Below are positions 50,139 to 58,724 of a DNA stretch of 60,650 bases, in pieces. Under the pieces are notes generated by a model. The model ran no database searches and was not told the origin of the DNA. It saw only the letters and a program-made list of their open reading frames with translations. The translations under genes were made by a program, and so were the position numbers. How positions within the stretch are numbered: the stretch's first letter is position 1; every line of letters starts with the position of its first letter. Where the stretch lies: contig CAXBYZ010000003.1 in assembly GCA_963980215.1 (NCBI GenBank), positions 1 to 60,650 on the forward strand. The letters run 5' to 3'. The DNA comes from CAXBYZ01 sp963980215. Lineage in GTDB: Bacteria > Patescibacteriota > Microgenomatia > UBA1400 > CG1-02-47-37.

Positions 50139-51410
50139 ATGTCAAAAAACAAAATCATATCAGCCATTGACATAGGAACAACTAAAATAACCACTTTAAT
50201 TTCTAGTGTCAATGAAGAAGAAGACAAAATTAGCGTTATTGGAGTTTCTAGTACAGACAGCAAAGGTTTAAGAAAATCCCAAATTGTAGATATTGATGAA
50301 GCCATTGAGTCAATCACTCAGAGTGTTGAAAGTGCCGAAAGGATGGCTGGTTACTCAATCTCATCCTGCCTCACTTCAATTAGTGGCTCACACATAGAAT
50401 CAGTCAACTCAAAAGGAGTGGTTGCTGTTGCCCAACCAGACGATGAAATTTCCGATCATGACGTAAATAGAGTTATTGAGGCTGCTCGAGCTGTTTCCTT
50501 ACCTTCTTCAAGAGAAATCCTTCATGTTATCCCCAGAGACTTCAAGGTTGACTCTCAAGAAGGGGTAAAAGACCCCGTTGGCATGAGTGGTATTAGGCTA
50601 GAAGCAGAGGGTCACATCATCACCGGCTCATCAACGGCCATGAGAAACATAAGCAAATGCGTTTCAGAAATTGGAGTTGAAGTTGAGTCTTTAGTTTTTA
50701 CAGGTTTGGCTAGCTCTCAGGCAGTTTTGACTTCTACAGAAAAAGAACTTGGCGTTGTCTTGGTAGATATCGGCGGCGGCAGCACCTCTGTCACTATTTT
50801 CGTTGAAGGCTCTCTTTCATACTCAGCAGTTCTTCCAGTTGGCGCTAAAAACATAACCAACGATCTTGCTATTGGTTTAAGAGTCAGTTTAGAAACAGCT
50901 GAAAAAATAAAACTAGGTTTATCAAAGGTTAGTAAAAATCCAGATGAAGAAGATGCGGATGAACTCAACCCTAAAGATTTAGGATTAGGAGACGAGGTTA
51001 ACAAACTATCTAGGAAAACTCTAACCGAAGGAATTATCAGACCTAGACTAAACGAAATCTTTAACATGGTTGGAGAAGAGCTGAAAAAATCTGGTTTTGG
51101 TGGGGCTACTCCCGCAGGTGTAGTTATCACTGGCGGAGGAGCCTTAACAACAGGGGTTATTGATTCATGTAAAAGAAGTTTATCCCTGCCAGCCAGAGTC
51201 GGTTTCCCAAAAGGGCTATCAGGATTGGTTGATGAAATTAAATCACCAGCTTTTGCTACTTCTTGGGGCTTAATCCAATACGGACTCAAAAACTACAAAG
51301 GGGTAAAGTCTGGCCCTTCACTTAAATCAGTTACCAATATTCTGGGAAAACTGCCCCTTAAAGGTACTTTAGGAAAGGGCCTTAAGTTAATCAAATCGTT
51401 CTTGCCTTAA
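50139..51410 (+). CDS. ftsA: Cell division protein FtsA
   Basis: 423-residue actin-like ATPase from the ATG at 50139. ISAIDIGTTKITTLIS is phosphate motif 1. ISGSHIESVNSKGVVAV marks the 1C domain specific to FtsA. VLVDIGGGSTSVTIF near residue 206 is phosphate motif 2, and GVVITGGGALTTGV is the adenosine site. The C-terminus GTLGKGLKLIKSFLP is an amphipathic membrane-targeting helix. It tethers FtsZ filaments to the membrane. The frame extends 9 codons upstream but homology starts here. Confidence 0.94.
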   Translation: MSKNKIISAIDIGTTKITTLISSVNEEEDKISVIGVSSTDSKGLRKSQIVDIDEAIESITQSVESAERMAGYSISSCLTSISGSHIESVNSKGVVAVAQPDDEISDHDVNRVIEAARAVSLPSSREILHVIPRDFKVDSQEGVKDPVGMSGIRLEAEGHIITGSSTAMRNISKCVSEIGVEVESLVFTGLASSQAVLTSTEKELGVVLVDIGGGSTSVTIFVEGSLSYSAVLPVGAKNITNDLAIGLRVSLETAEKIKLGLSKVSKNPDEEDADELNPKDLGLGDEVNKLSRKTLTEGIIRPRLNEIFNMVGEELKKSGFGGATPAGVVITGGGALTTGVIDSCKRSLSLPARVGFPKGLSGLVDEIKSPAFATSWGLIQYGLKNYKGVKSGPSLKSVTNILGKLPLKGTLGKGLKLIKSFLP

Positions 51411-51427
51411 GCATTAAAATAAGATAT

Positions 51428-51436
51428 TGTTATCAT
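51428..51436 (+). promoter_or_regulatory. Extended -10 promoter of ftsZ
   Basis: TGTTATCAT lies in the 66-bp ftsA-ftsZ gap, the same nonamer as before ileS. It ends 40 nt before the ATG, so unlike the others it predicts a leader of about 30 nt. Confidence 0.45.
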
Positions 51437-51476
51437 AACTCCTGCCCGCTTTAATTAAATAAACTGCCCCAGATAT

Positions 51477-52625
51477 ATGGCTCTAGTTAAACCTGATATT
51501 AATACATTCGCAAAAATAAAAGTTCTTGGTGTTGGAGGCGGAGGCAATAATGCCATCGACTCCATGATTTCATCTGGTCAAATTAAAGGAGTCGAGTTTG
51601 TTGCCATAAACACAGATGCTCAGACTTTATTAACTTGCCAAGCTGAAACAAAAATTCAAATAGGTAACAAACTTACTCGCGGTTTGGGTTCTGGAGCTAA
51701 TCCTTCTGTTGGTAAAGAAGCAGCTGAAGAGTCTAGAGAAAAAATCCAAGAACTACTCTTTGATTCAGACATGGTCTTTATTACTTGTGGTATGGGTGGA
51801 GGTACGGGAACAGGAGCCAGTCCAGTTGTAGCTCAGATAGCCAAAGAAAGTGGAGCCCTAACCGTAGCCGTTGTTACCAAGCCATTCTTGTTTGAAGGCA
51901 CTAGAAGAATGATCACTGCCGAAGAGGGGATAGAGACTCTTAAAAAACAGGTCGACACTCAAATCGTTGTTCCCAATCAAAGACTAATGGATGTTATCGA
52001 TAAAAACTTAACCTTGATAGAAGCTTTTAAGATGGCCGATGGAATTTTATCCCAAGGAGTTCAAGGCATCTCAGACTTAATTACCACAGCTGGTTTAATT
52101 AATGTTGACTTTGCTGATGTCAAGACTATTATGGCCGACGCTGGCACTGCCTTAATGGGAATTGGTAACGGTGTTGGTGAAAATCGAGCCCAAACAGCCG
52201 CCAGAACCGCTATCTCCTCTCCACTCTTAGAAACCTCTATTGAGGGAGCAAAGGGAATGCTGTTTAACATTGTTGGAGGTACGGACCTTACCATGAGCGA
52301 GGTTAATCAAGCTTCAGAGATCATAGCTAGATCAACTGATGCTGATGCCAACATTATCTTTGGAGCCTCCATAGATGAATCGCTTGTTGATCAAATTAAA
52401 ATTACAGTGGTAGCAACAGGTTTTGATGAAACCAGACAAAAACTAAAAGAGCTTTCAAACAGATCAGTCAACGTTCCGCTGGTTTCTGATAGAGACTCTC
52501 AAATCTTAGACTCAGAACCTCAAATTAGGCCTAGCAATCAACCAGAAGAGCTATCAGAAGCTAAAGATGACGACGGCGAGTCAGACGAATTTGATATTCC
52601 TGCATTTTTAAGACAAGGCAGATAA
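51477..52625 (+). CDS. ftsZ: Cell division protein FtsZ
   Basis: 382-residue tubulin-like GTPase. VLGVGGGGNNAIDSM at residue 17, FVAINTDAQTL, the GTP signature GMGGGTGTGASP near 104 and the T7-loop region NVDFADVKTIM near 206 are intact. An acidic linker of about 45 residues leads to the conserved tail DEFDIPAFLRQ, which binds FtsA. It assembles the division ring. A 66-bp gap with its own promoter separates it from ftsA. Confidence 0.97.
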   Translation: MALVKPDINTFAKIKVLGVGGGGNNAIDSMISSGQIKGVEFVAINTDAQTLLTCQAETKIQIGNKLTRGLGSGANPSVGKEAAEESREKIQELLFDSDMVFITCGMGGGTGTGASPVVAQIAKESGALTVAVVTKPFLFEGTRRMITAEEGIETLKKQVDTQIVVPNQRLMDVIDKNLTLIEAFKMADGILSQGVQGISDLITTAGLINVDFADVKTIMADAGTALMGIGNGVGENRAQTAARTAISSPLLETSIEGAKGMLFNIVGGTDLTMSEVNQASEIIARSTDADANIIFGASIDESLVDQIKITVVATGFDETRQKLKELSNRSVNVPLVSDRDSQILDSEPQIRPSNQPEELSEAKDDDGESDEFDIPAFLRQGR

Positions 52626-52638
52626 ATCAAGATTTTTT

Positions 52639-52647
52639 TGTTATCAT
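52639..52647 (+). promoter_or_regulatory. Extended -10 promoter of ileS
   Basis: TGTTATCAT ends 6 nt before the ileS ATG at 52654, predicting a leaderless transcript. No room for a T-box leader. Confidence 0.55.
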
Positions 52648-52653
52648 ACACAT

Positions 52654-55551
52654 ATGGCTAAACTTGTCTCGCCGAAAGGCGGAAAATCATATTTTAACGA
52701 CGTTGATTCTCATCCAAATTTTGTTGAACTTGAAGAAAAACTTTTAGAGAGTTGGTATAAAGACGGGATTGTCAAAAAATATTTAAACAAAAACGCCAAA
52801 TCAAAGAAAAAATTCACCTTTCTAGATGGCCCCATCACAGCCAATAACCCCATGGGTGTTCATCATGGCCGTGGCCGGACCTACAAGGACTTGTGGCAAA
52901 GGTACAACACTATGAAAGGTTTTAAGCTTCGTTATCAAAATGGCTTTGACTGTCAAGGTTTATGGGTAGAAGTTGAGGTAGAAAAAGACTTGGGTTTCAA
53001 AAACAAGAAAGAAATCGAAGATTACGGTGTAGCAAAATTTGTCAAAAAATGTAAAGGTCGGGTCGAGAAGTATGCCGGCATCCAAACAGATCAATCGAAA
53101 AGACTTGGCATGTGGATGGATTGGGACAATAGCTACTTTACCATGTCCGACGAAAACAACTACGCCATCTGGAACTTCCTAAAAACCTGTAACCACAGAG
53201 GCTGGCTTTACAAGGGGCATGACTCAGTTCCTTGGTGTCCTAGATGTGAAACCGCTATCTCTCAACACGAAATGCTAACCGAAGATTACAAAGAAGTAAC
53301 TCATCAAGCTATTTTCTTTACCCTCCCCATCGTTTCCGAATCAAAAGAATACTTACTGGTCTGGACCACTACTCCTTGGACTATTCCAGCCAATATCGCA
53401 GTTGCTGTTGAAAAAACTTACGAATATTCTTTAGTTGAAGTTAAATCTGGTTATAAATACTGGTTGCTAAAATCAAAAGTAGAAGAAGTTCTGGGAGATG
53501 ATGTCATCAAAGTTTTAAAAACAGTCAAGGGTATTGATCTAGTTGGCTTAAGATACCATGGCCCCTTTGATTCATTACCAGCAGTCGACAAAGTTGCCCA
53601 CGATAATCCTTCAAACTTTCACTCAGTTGTAGCTACAGACAAGCGTATCATGCCAATCTCAGAGTCAGAAGGGACCGGTTTAGTTCACACTGCTGTTTCT
53701 GCCGGAACCGAAGACTATAAATTGGGTAAAAAACTAGGCCTTCCCATGATTCCTGTCATCAAAGACAATGCCGAGTACTTCGATGGCTTTGGCCCACTAT
53801 CAAACAAAAATGCAAAAAAACATCCGGAACTAATATTTGATTTTTTGAAAAACTCCAAAAATCATTTTGTCTACAAAATAGAAGACTACACTCACCGTTA
53901 TCCAGCTTGTTGGCGCTGCAAGGTAGAGCTGGTTTGGAAAGTCTCCGATGAATGGCTAATCAGCATGGATAAAAAAGACCCAACCGATAAAAAGTCACGA
54001 ACTCTTCGCCAGCAGATCATGGATGTAACCAAAAAGATTAACTGGATCCCAGAGTTTGGTTTGGATCGTGAACTAGATTGGCTCAAGAACATGCACGACT
54101 GGTTAATCTCCAAGAAAAATCGTTACTGGGGTTTATGCCTACCAATCTACGAGTGTAAAAAATGTAAGAGCCACCAAGTTATTGGCAGCAAAGAAGAACT
54201 AAAAGAAAAATCTGTATCTGGTTGGGAGCAATTTAAAGATCACTCCCCCCACAAACCATTTGTAGATCAAGTTAAGATTAAGTGTCAAAGCTGTGACCAA
54301 GCCCTCTCTAGAATAGAGCCAGTCGGCAATCCTTGGTTAGACGCCGGCATTGTCCCTTTCTCAACTTTGCCAGCTAGTTGGTTTCCTGCAGACTTTATTA
54401 CCGAGGCCTTTCCCGGTCAGTTCAAAAACTGGTTTTACTCTATGTTAGTTATGTCAACCGTTTTAAAGAAAACTAACCCTTTCAAGACTGTCTTGGGTTA
54501 TGAGTCTGTAGTTGGTGAAGATGGCCGAGCCATGCACAAATCTTGGGGTAACTCTATCGAGTTCAACTCTGGAGCTAAAAAGATCGGCGTCGATGTTATG
54601 CGTTGGATGTACTCCCAAGCTCTACCCACCGCAGTCTTGCCTTTTGGTTACAAAAGAGGTGACGAGATCAGAAGACTATTTATCTTAATTCTCTGGAATT
54701 CTTACCGCTTCTTTATCACCCAAAGCAACTCAGATAATTGGAAACCAAGTAAAAATACCAAACTAGATAACTCAAACCCCCTAGATAAATGGATTCTCTC
54801 CAGACTTCAAAACACTATTTTAGAAGTTACTAAGTCTCTAGATAAATTCTACACCGCCCCAGCTACAGTAGCTCTTGAAAAATTCACTAATGACTTCTCC
54901 ACCTGGTACATCAGAAGATCAAGAGATAGAGTCGGGGTCAATGTCAAAAACGGCCAAGATAAAGACAACGCCTACCAAACTATGTACTACTGTTTAGTTA
55001 CTCTCACCAAACTTTTGGCTCCATTCATGCCCTACATTTCAGACAACATCTACAAAAACTTAACTGGAGAAGAAAGTGTCCATCTTGCTGACTGGCCAAA
55101 ACAAGACAAAACTCTTCTAAACCCTCTTTTAGAAGAAAACATGAAAAAAACTAGAGAGGTGGTAGAGAAAATTCATGCTCAAAGAGCCAAAAAAGAACTA
55201 AAAGTAAGACAACCTTTAGCCAAAGCAACTATTAGTGGAAAGTCTTTTGGCAAACCCAACCTTCACCAGATAATTCTTGAAGAGACTAACATTAAGGCGA
55301 TAGAGTTTACTAACAAAGGAGAAGGGTTAAAAGCAACTCTAGATACTAAGCTTACACCAGAACTAAAAGCAGAGGGTCAGGCGAGGGAAATAATACGCCA
55401 AATCCAGAAACTAAGAAAAAAGAGTGGTACAGATCTAGACCAAGTCATCAGTCTAGAGTTGCCAGAATGGCCAGAGGAATTTGAAAACTACATCAAAGAA
55501 AAAACATTAGTTAGTGACTTAATCAAAGGCTCAGAGTTAAAGATAAAATGA
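52654..55551 (+). CDS. ileS: Isoleucyl-tRNA synthetase
   Basis: 965-residue class I synthetase. The HIGH region reads NNPMGVHHGRGRTYKD (residues 64-79) and NGFDCQGLWVEVEVE follows. The editing domain contains LLVWTTTPWTIPANIAVAV near 237. The KMSKS region reads GRAMHKSWGNS near 626. A C-terminal anticodon-binding part follows. Both signature motifs are divergent but recognisable, and the GFDCQGLWVE form matches a bacterial IleRS subgroup. It charges tRNA-Ile. It overlaps rodA by 4 bp. Confidence 0.9.
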   Translation: MAKLVSPKGGKSYFNDVDSHPNFVELEEKLLESWYKDGIVKKYLNKNAKSKKKFTFLDGPITANNPMGVHHGRGRTYKDLWQRYNTMKGFKLRYQNGFDCQGLWVEVEVEKDLGFKNKKEIEDYGVAKFVKKCKGRVEKYAGIQTDQSKRLGMWMDWDNSYFTMSDENNYAIWNFLKTCNHRGWLYKGHDSVPWCPRCETAISQHEMLTEDYKEVTHQAIFFTLPIVSESKEYLLVWTTTPWTIPANIAVAVEKTYEYSLVEVKSGYKYWLLKSKVEEVLGDDVIKVLKTVKGIDLVGLRYHGPFDSLPAVDKVAHDNPSNFHSVVATDKRIMPISESEGTGLVHTAVSAGTEDYKLGKKLGLPMIPVIKDNAEYFDGFGPLSNKNAKKHPELIFDFLKNSKNHFVYKIEDYTHRYPACWRCKVELVWKVSDEWLISMDKKDPTDKKSRTLRQQIMDVTKKINWIPEFGLDRELDWLKNMHDWLISKKNRYWGLCLPIYECKKCKSHQVIGSKEELKEKSVSGWEQFKDHSPHKPFVDQVKIKCQSCDQALSRIEPVGNPWLDAGIVPFSTLPASWFPADFITEAFPGQFKNWFYSMLVMSTVLKKTNPFKTVLGYESVVGEDGRAMHKSWGNSIEFNSGAKKIGVDVMRWMYSQALPTAVLPFGYKRGDEIRRLFILILWNSYRFFITQSNSDNWKPSKNTKLDNSNPLDKWILSRLQNTILEVTKSLDKFYTAPATVALEKFTNDFSTWYIRRSRDRVGVNVKNGQDKDNAYQTMYYCLVTLTKLLAPFMPYISDNIYKNLTGEESVHLADWPKQDKTLLNPLLEENMKKTREVVEKIHAQRAKKELKVRQPLAKATISGKSFGKPNLHQIILEETNIKAIEFTNKGEGLKATLDTKLTPELKAEGQAREIIRQIQKLRKKSGTDLDQVISLELPEWPEEFENYIKEKTLVSDLIKGSELKIK

Positions 55552-56627
55552 AAAAAGTTGGTCTGATCGACTGGCAACTAATACTACCAACTCTAGTGAT
55601 TGTTTTCTTGAGTTTTAGCATCTTAAGCTCAATTTCTAAAGATATTTTTATCTTTCAGCTTATCTCATTTTTACTAGGAAGTGTCTTATTTTACTTATAC
55701 TCTCGGTTTAATTATTTAAATCACAAAGCACTCTCCAATCTCTACCTGATTGCATCAATAGTTTTTCTCAGCCTTCCTTTTATCTTTGGAGCAGTCACTC
55801 GCGGTTCGGTTCGTTGGATTCAAATTGGCTCTCTAACTCTACAACCTTCAGAAATTATTAAACCCTTTTTCATCATCATTTTTGCAAGTTTTTTAAGTAA
55901 AAATCAAGACAGTCTTTCGCCGAAAACACTAGTCAGCTACATTACTCTTCTAGTTCTTCCTGCCCTATTTATCTTCAAACAACCAGATTTAGGCAGTACC
56001 TTAGTTATTACCGCTATTTGGCTTGGGATTTTTCTTGCCTCAAATCTACCAACCCTTTGGCTTATTTTCCTTTCATTAAGCTTTGCTTCACTAAGCCCAC
56101 TTATCTTTAAGTTTTTAAAGTCATATCAAAAAGACAGAATTACTTCATTTTTAAATCCATATAAAGATCCAAAAGGTAGTGGTTATCAACTAATTCAATC
56201 AATGATTGCCGTTGGTTCAGGAGGTGTATTTGGTCTAGGTTTGGGTCACGGAACCCAATCACACCTAGCTTTCCTACCAGAACAACACTCAGACTTTATC
56301 TTTGCCTCTCTAGCCGAAGAAATGGGTTTGCTTGGGTCTATAGTCCTAATATCTGCCATATTTTTCTTACTCAAAAGAATTCTTACCATCTCCAAACACA
56401 CTCCAGATCAATTCAGTTACTACATCTGTATTGGGGTTTTTTCTATGATTCTTTTTCAAAGTTTTGTTAATATTGCTATGAACTTGGGGATCATGCCGAT
56501 TACCGGAATTACCCTTCCTCTAGTCTCTGCTGGTGGTAGCTCTGTTTTAGCCACCATGATCGCCCTTGGCATAGTTCACAACATCTCATATCATCAAGAT
56601 ACAAAAAAGTCATTGGAAATAAGGTAA
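55548..56627 (+). CDS. rodA: SEDS-family peptidoglycan glycosyltransferase RodA
   Basis: 359 residues with about 10 transmembrane segments. TRGSVRWIQIGSLTLQPSEI near residue 84, FKQPDLGST near 143, GSGYQLIQSMIAVGSGG near 212, LPEQHSDFIFASLAEEMG near 240 and LPLVSAGGSS near 323 are SEDS motifs. It is a paralogue of FtsW outside the murein-ligase block, so RodA (side-wall elongation) is the better name. No mreB or PBP2 gene is in the window. Confidence 0.88.
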   Translation: MKKVGLIDWQLILPTLVIVFLSFSILSSISKDIFIFQLISFLLGSVLFYLYSRFNYLNHKALSNLYLIASIVFLSLPFIFGAVTRGSVRWIQIGSLTLQPSEIIKPFFIIIFASFLSKNQDSLSPKTLVSYITLLVLPALFIFKQPDLGSTLVITAIWLGIFLASNLPTLWLIFLSLSFASLSPLIFKFLKSYQKDRITSFLNPYKDPKGSGYQLIQSMIAVGSGGVFGLGLGHGTQSHLAFLPEQHSDFIFASLAEEMGLLGSIVLISAIFFLLKRILTISKHTPDQFSYYICIGVFSMILFQSFVNIAMNLGIMPITGITLPLVSAGGSSVLATMIALGIVHNISYHQDTKKSLEIR

Positions 56628-56636
56628 ACAGTAGGC

Positions 56637-56642
56637 TATAAT
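56637..56642 (+). promoter_or_regulatory. Candidate -10 for the rplU-rpmA unit
   Basis: TATAAT ends 7 nt before the rplU ATG at 56650, another leaderless-type spacing. It lies in the only gap between rodA and rplU. Confidence 0.55.
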
Positions 56643-56649
56643 ACCAGCT

Positions 56650-56961
56650 ATGAAATTCGCAGTCATAAAAACCGGAGGAAAACAATATAAGATTTCTGAA
56701 GGTGACGTTATTAAGATAGAAAAACTATCTGCCAAACCAAAAGAAAAAGTAACTTTTAAAGAAGTCTACTTACTAGTAGACGGAGAAGATGTTCAAATCG
56801 GCCAACCTTTTGTTAAGGGAGTAAAAGTTACAGCCGAAGTTGTAGATCAACAAAAAGATAAAAAAATTAGAGTTGTTAAATTTAAGGCCAAGTCTAAATA
56901 CAGAAGAGTTCAGGGTCACCGTCAAAGATTATCAGTCTTAAAAATTTTAAAGATCAGCTAA
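56650..56961 (+). CDS. rplU: 50S ribosomal protein bL21
   Basis: 103 residues. FAVIKTGGKQYKISEGDVIK at the N-terminus and KFKAKSKYRRVQGHRQRLSV near the end are diagnostic of bL21, with the KSKYRRxxGHRQ rRNA-binding motif intact. Full usual length. It is followed after 1 bp by rpmA, the standard pairing. Confidence 0.97.
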   Translation: MKFAVIKTGGKQYKISEGDVIKIEKLSAKPKEKVTFKEVYLLVDGEDVQIGQPFVKGVKVTAEVVDQQKDKKIRVVKFKAKSKYRRVQGHRQRLSVLKILKIS

Positions 56962-56962
56962 C

Positions 56963-57214
56963 ATGTCAAAGAAGAAAGCATCAGGTTCAACAGCCCAACA
57001 AACTACCAGACCAGGTAAAAGAAGGGGAGTTAAGAAATTCGGTGGAGAAAAAGTAACTACCGGTATGATCTTGGTTAGACAAGTTGGAAGTAAGTTTCAC
57101 GCAGGAGTTGGAGTTGGCAAAGGTAGAGACTTCACTCTATTTGCTCTCAAGGATGGTGTGGTTAAATTCATCAAAAAACACTCTCGTCAATTTGTAACGG
57201 TGGTCTCAAAATAA
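56963..57214 (+). CDS. rpmA: 50S ribosomal protein bL27
   Basis: 83 residues. The N-terminus MSKKKASGSTAQQTTRPGKR replaces the common MAHKKAGGSTRNGRDS, keeping Lys-Lys-Ala-x-Gly-Ser but changing the following tail. GVKKFGGEKVTTGMILVRQ and KFHAGVGVGKGRDFTLFAL are canonical. There is no cleavable extension of the Firmicutes type. The N-terminal tail normally reaches the peptidyl-transferase centre. Confidence 0.95.
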   Translation: MSKKKASGSTAQQTTRPGKRRGVKKFGGEKVTTGMILVRQVGSKFHAGVGVGKGRDFTLFALKDGVVKFIKKHSRQFVTVVSK

Positions 57215-57215
57215 T

Positions 57216-58037
57216 ATGGATGCAACAACAGTCAACAAAATGGACATAGATCAGCTTCAAGCTAATCCTTTACAGCCAAGAGGCATGATCACTCCAGATT
57301 CTTTAATGGACTTAGTTGATTCAATCCGGGAGCATGGTGTCTTAGAACCATTAATTGCCGCCCACACCCCGGCAGGCTATCAAATTATTGCTGGTGAAAG
57401 ACGTTGGCGAGCTTCAAAATTAGCTGGTTTAACTCATGTACCGGTAATCGTAAAAGAAACTTCTCCTCAAGGCATGCTCGAGATGGCCATTGTTGAAAAT
57501 GTCCAGAGGACAGATCTAAATGCTATCGATAGAGCCAAAGCTTTTGAAAGACTAATCGAAGAATTTGACCTTTCAAATGCCGAGATTGCCAAAAAAGTTT
57601 CCAAAAGCCCTTCATACATCTCAAACACCCTAAAGCTATTAAGCTTGCCAGACGCATTAAAAGATGGCTTAATTTCTGGCCTGATTACCGAAGGTCACGC
57701 TCGAGCTCTTTCTTCTATCGAAGACAAGACTGCCATGATTGAAGCCTACAAAACCATTCTTAAAGAGTCTGGCTCAGTAAGAAGAGCCGAAGACTTAGCC
57801 AGAAGAATGAAAAATAAAACCGGCCAAAAAATCACCGCTCCTTCTTCAAGACCAGCTCACATGGTTAGCGAAGAAATAGATAAAATGACCAAGAAAATGA
57901 CAAACTCTTTAGGAGATTCATCTAAGGTTAAACTAATCATGACTCAAAGAGAAACCAGATTAAGTATTACTTTAAAAGGCTCACCAGAAAAAACCAAAGA
58001 TACTCTAGAAAAACTGGTTAACTCTATTTCAGGTTAG
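57216..58037 (+). CDS. parB: ParB-family chromosome partition protein
   Basis: 273 residues. The N-terminal ParB/Sulfiredoxin domain has LQANPLQPRG, the CTP-binding GERRWRA at residues 60-66 and ENVQR at 94-98. The HTH domain follows: LSNAEIAKKVSKSPSYISNT. The C-terminus is a short dimerisation region. It loads on parS DNA for chromosome segregation. It starts 1 bp after rpmA, and no parA gene or obvious parS site is in the window. Its end overlaps lepB by 14 bp. Confidence 0.92.
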   Translation: MDATTVNKMDIDQLQANPLQPRGMITPDSLMDLVDSIREHGVLEPLIAAHTPAGYQIIAGERRWRASKLAGLTHVPVIVKETSPQGMLEMAIVENVQRTDLNAIDRAKAFERLIEEFDLSNAEIAKKVSKSPSYISNTLKLLSLPDALKDGLISGLITEGHARALSSIEDKTAMIEAYKTILKESGSVRRAEDLARRMKNKTGQKITAPSSRPAHMVSEEIDKMTKKMTNSLGDSSKVKLIMTQRETRLSITLKGSPEKTKDTLEKLVNSISG

Positions 58038-58599
58038 GGTATTTATCTACCACTCCCATTCTATTTAAAGGCCAGTACTTGATCCAAGCTTTTCCAACAA
58101 TATTTTCTCTTGGTACAACTCCCCACTCTCTTGAATCACTTGAGTTGTTCCTATTATCTCCAACCGCAAAGTAAGAGTTTTGTGGAACAGTAATTACTTG
58201 CCCTTCTTGTGCGTATTTTCCAGCTTTTGTGGGTACACCAGCATCAAGGTAAGCGGATTCATCAAACAACTCACCATTTCTATAAATCTGGTTATCCATA
58301 ACTTTAATTCTATCTCCAGGTAACCCTACAATCCTTTTTATATAATCATAATCTTCATTTTTTGGAGCTTTAAAAACAATTACATCACTTAATTGTGGTT
58401 TATCAACCTGATAAACAATTTTATTAGTCAATAGATACTCACCATCATGAAAGTTGTCATACATGGAGTTACCTTTAACTTGATGGGGCTGAAACAAGAA
58501 GCGATAAACAACCACAAAAATAGCCAAAGCAATAACAATTGTTTCAATAAAATCCAAGAAAAACATCCAAATCTTTTTTAACATGCTGTCATTTTCCAT
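58024..58599 (-). CDS. lepB: Signal peptidase I
   Basis: 191 residues. One N-terminal transmembrane helix (about residues 14-32) is followed by the catalytic Ser45 in GNSMYDNFHDGEYLL and the general-base Lys88 in YIKRIVGLPGD. The conserved GDNRNNSSDSREWG box lies near 145. It cleaves signal peptides of exported proteins outside the membrane. ATG 58599 is favoured over 58584 because TAGCAT ends 7 nt before it with a TTGACA -35 at an 18-nt spacing. Confidence 0.94.
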   Translation of the reverse strand: MENDSMLKKIWMFFLDFIETIVIALAIFVVVYRFLFQPHQVKGNSMYDNFHDGEYLLTNKIVYQVDKPQLSDVIVFKAPKNEDYDYIKRIVGLPGDRIKVMDNQIYRNGELFDESAYLDAGVPTKAGKYAQEGQVITVPQNSYFAVGDNRNNSSDSREWGVVPRENIVGKAWIKYWPLNRMGVVDKYPNLK

Positions 58600-58606
58600 A
58601 TCCTTA

Positions 58607-58636
58607 ATGCTAATCCCTTTGCTATAATCATGTCAA
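58607..58636 (-). promoter_or_regulatory. Promoter of lepB
   Basis: On the minus strand TTGACA (58636-58631), 18-nt spacer and TAGCAT (58612-58607), ending 7 nt before the ATG at 58599. It overlaps the divergent tRNA promoter. Confidence 0.5.
58620..58628 (+). promoter_or_regulatory. Extended -10 promoter of tRNA-Val
   Basis: TGCTATAAT, the same nonamer as before hicB, ends 17 nt before the first base of the tRNA. No good -35. Confidence 0.55.
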
Positions 58637-58645
58637 ACGGAAAAT

Positions 58646-58719
58646 GGACTCTTGGCGCAGTTGGTTAGCGCGCGCGATTCACATTCGCGAGGTCACAGAT
58701 TCGAATTCTGTAGGGTCCA
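58646..58719 (+). tRNA. tRNA-Val (anticodon CAC)
   Basis: A 74-nt cloverleaf. Acceptor GGACTCT pairs with AGGGTCC (one G-U). The D stem is GCGC/GCGC with GG in the loop. The anticodon stem CGCGA/TCGCG encloses loop TTCACAT, anticodon CAC. The T stem is ACAGA/TCTGT with loop TTCGAAT, and the discriminator base is A. It decodes GUG. The 3' CCA is not encoded, so a CCA-adding enzyme is needed. Confidence 0.95.
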
Positions 58720-58724
58720 CACAT

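Noticed and set aside
50717..51289. Antisense open frame of 190 codons within ftsA
   Set aside because: It is opposite a clear FtsA, has no recognisable motifs and no promoter or ribosome site of its own.
57216..58600. parS-like palindromes near parB
   Set aside because: No match to TGTTTCACGTGAAACA-type sequence was seen by eye around the gene.
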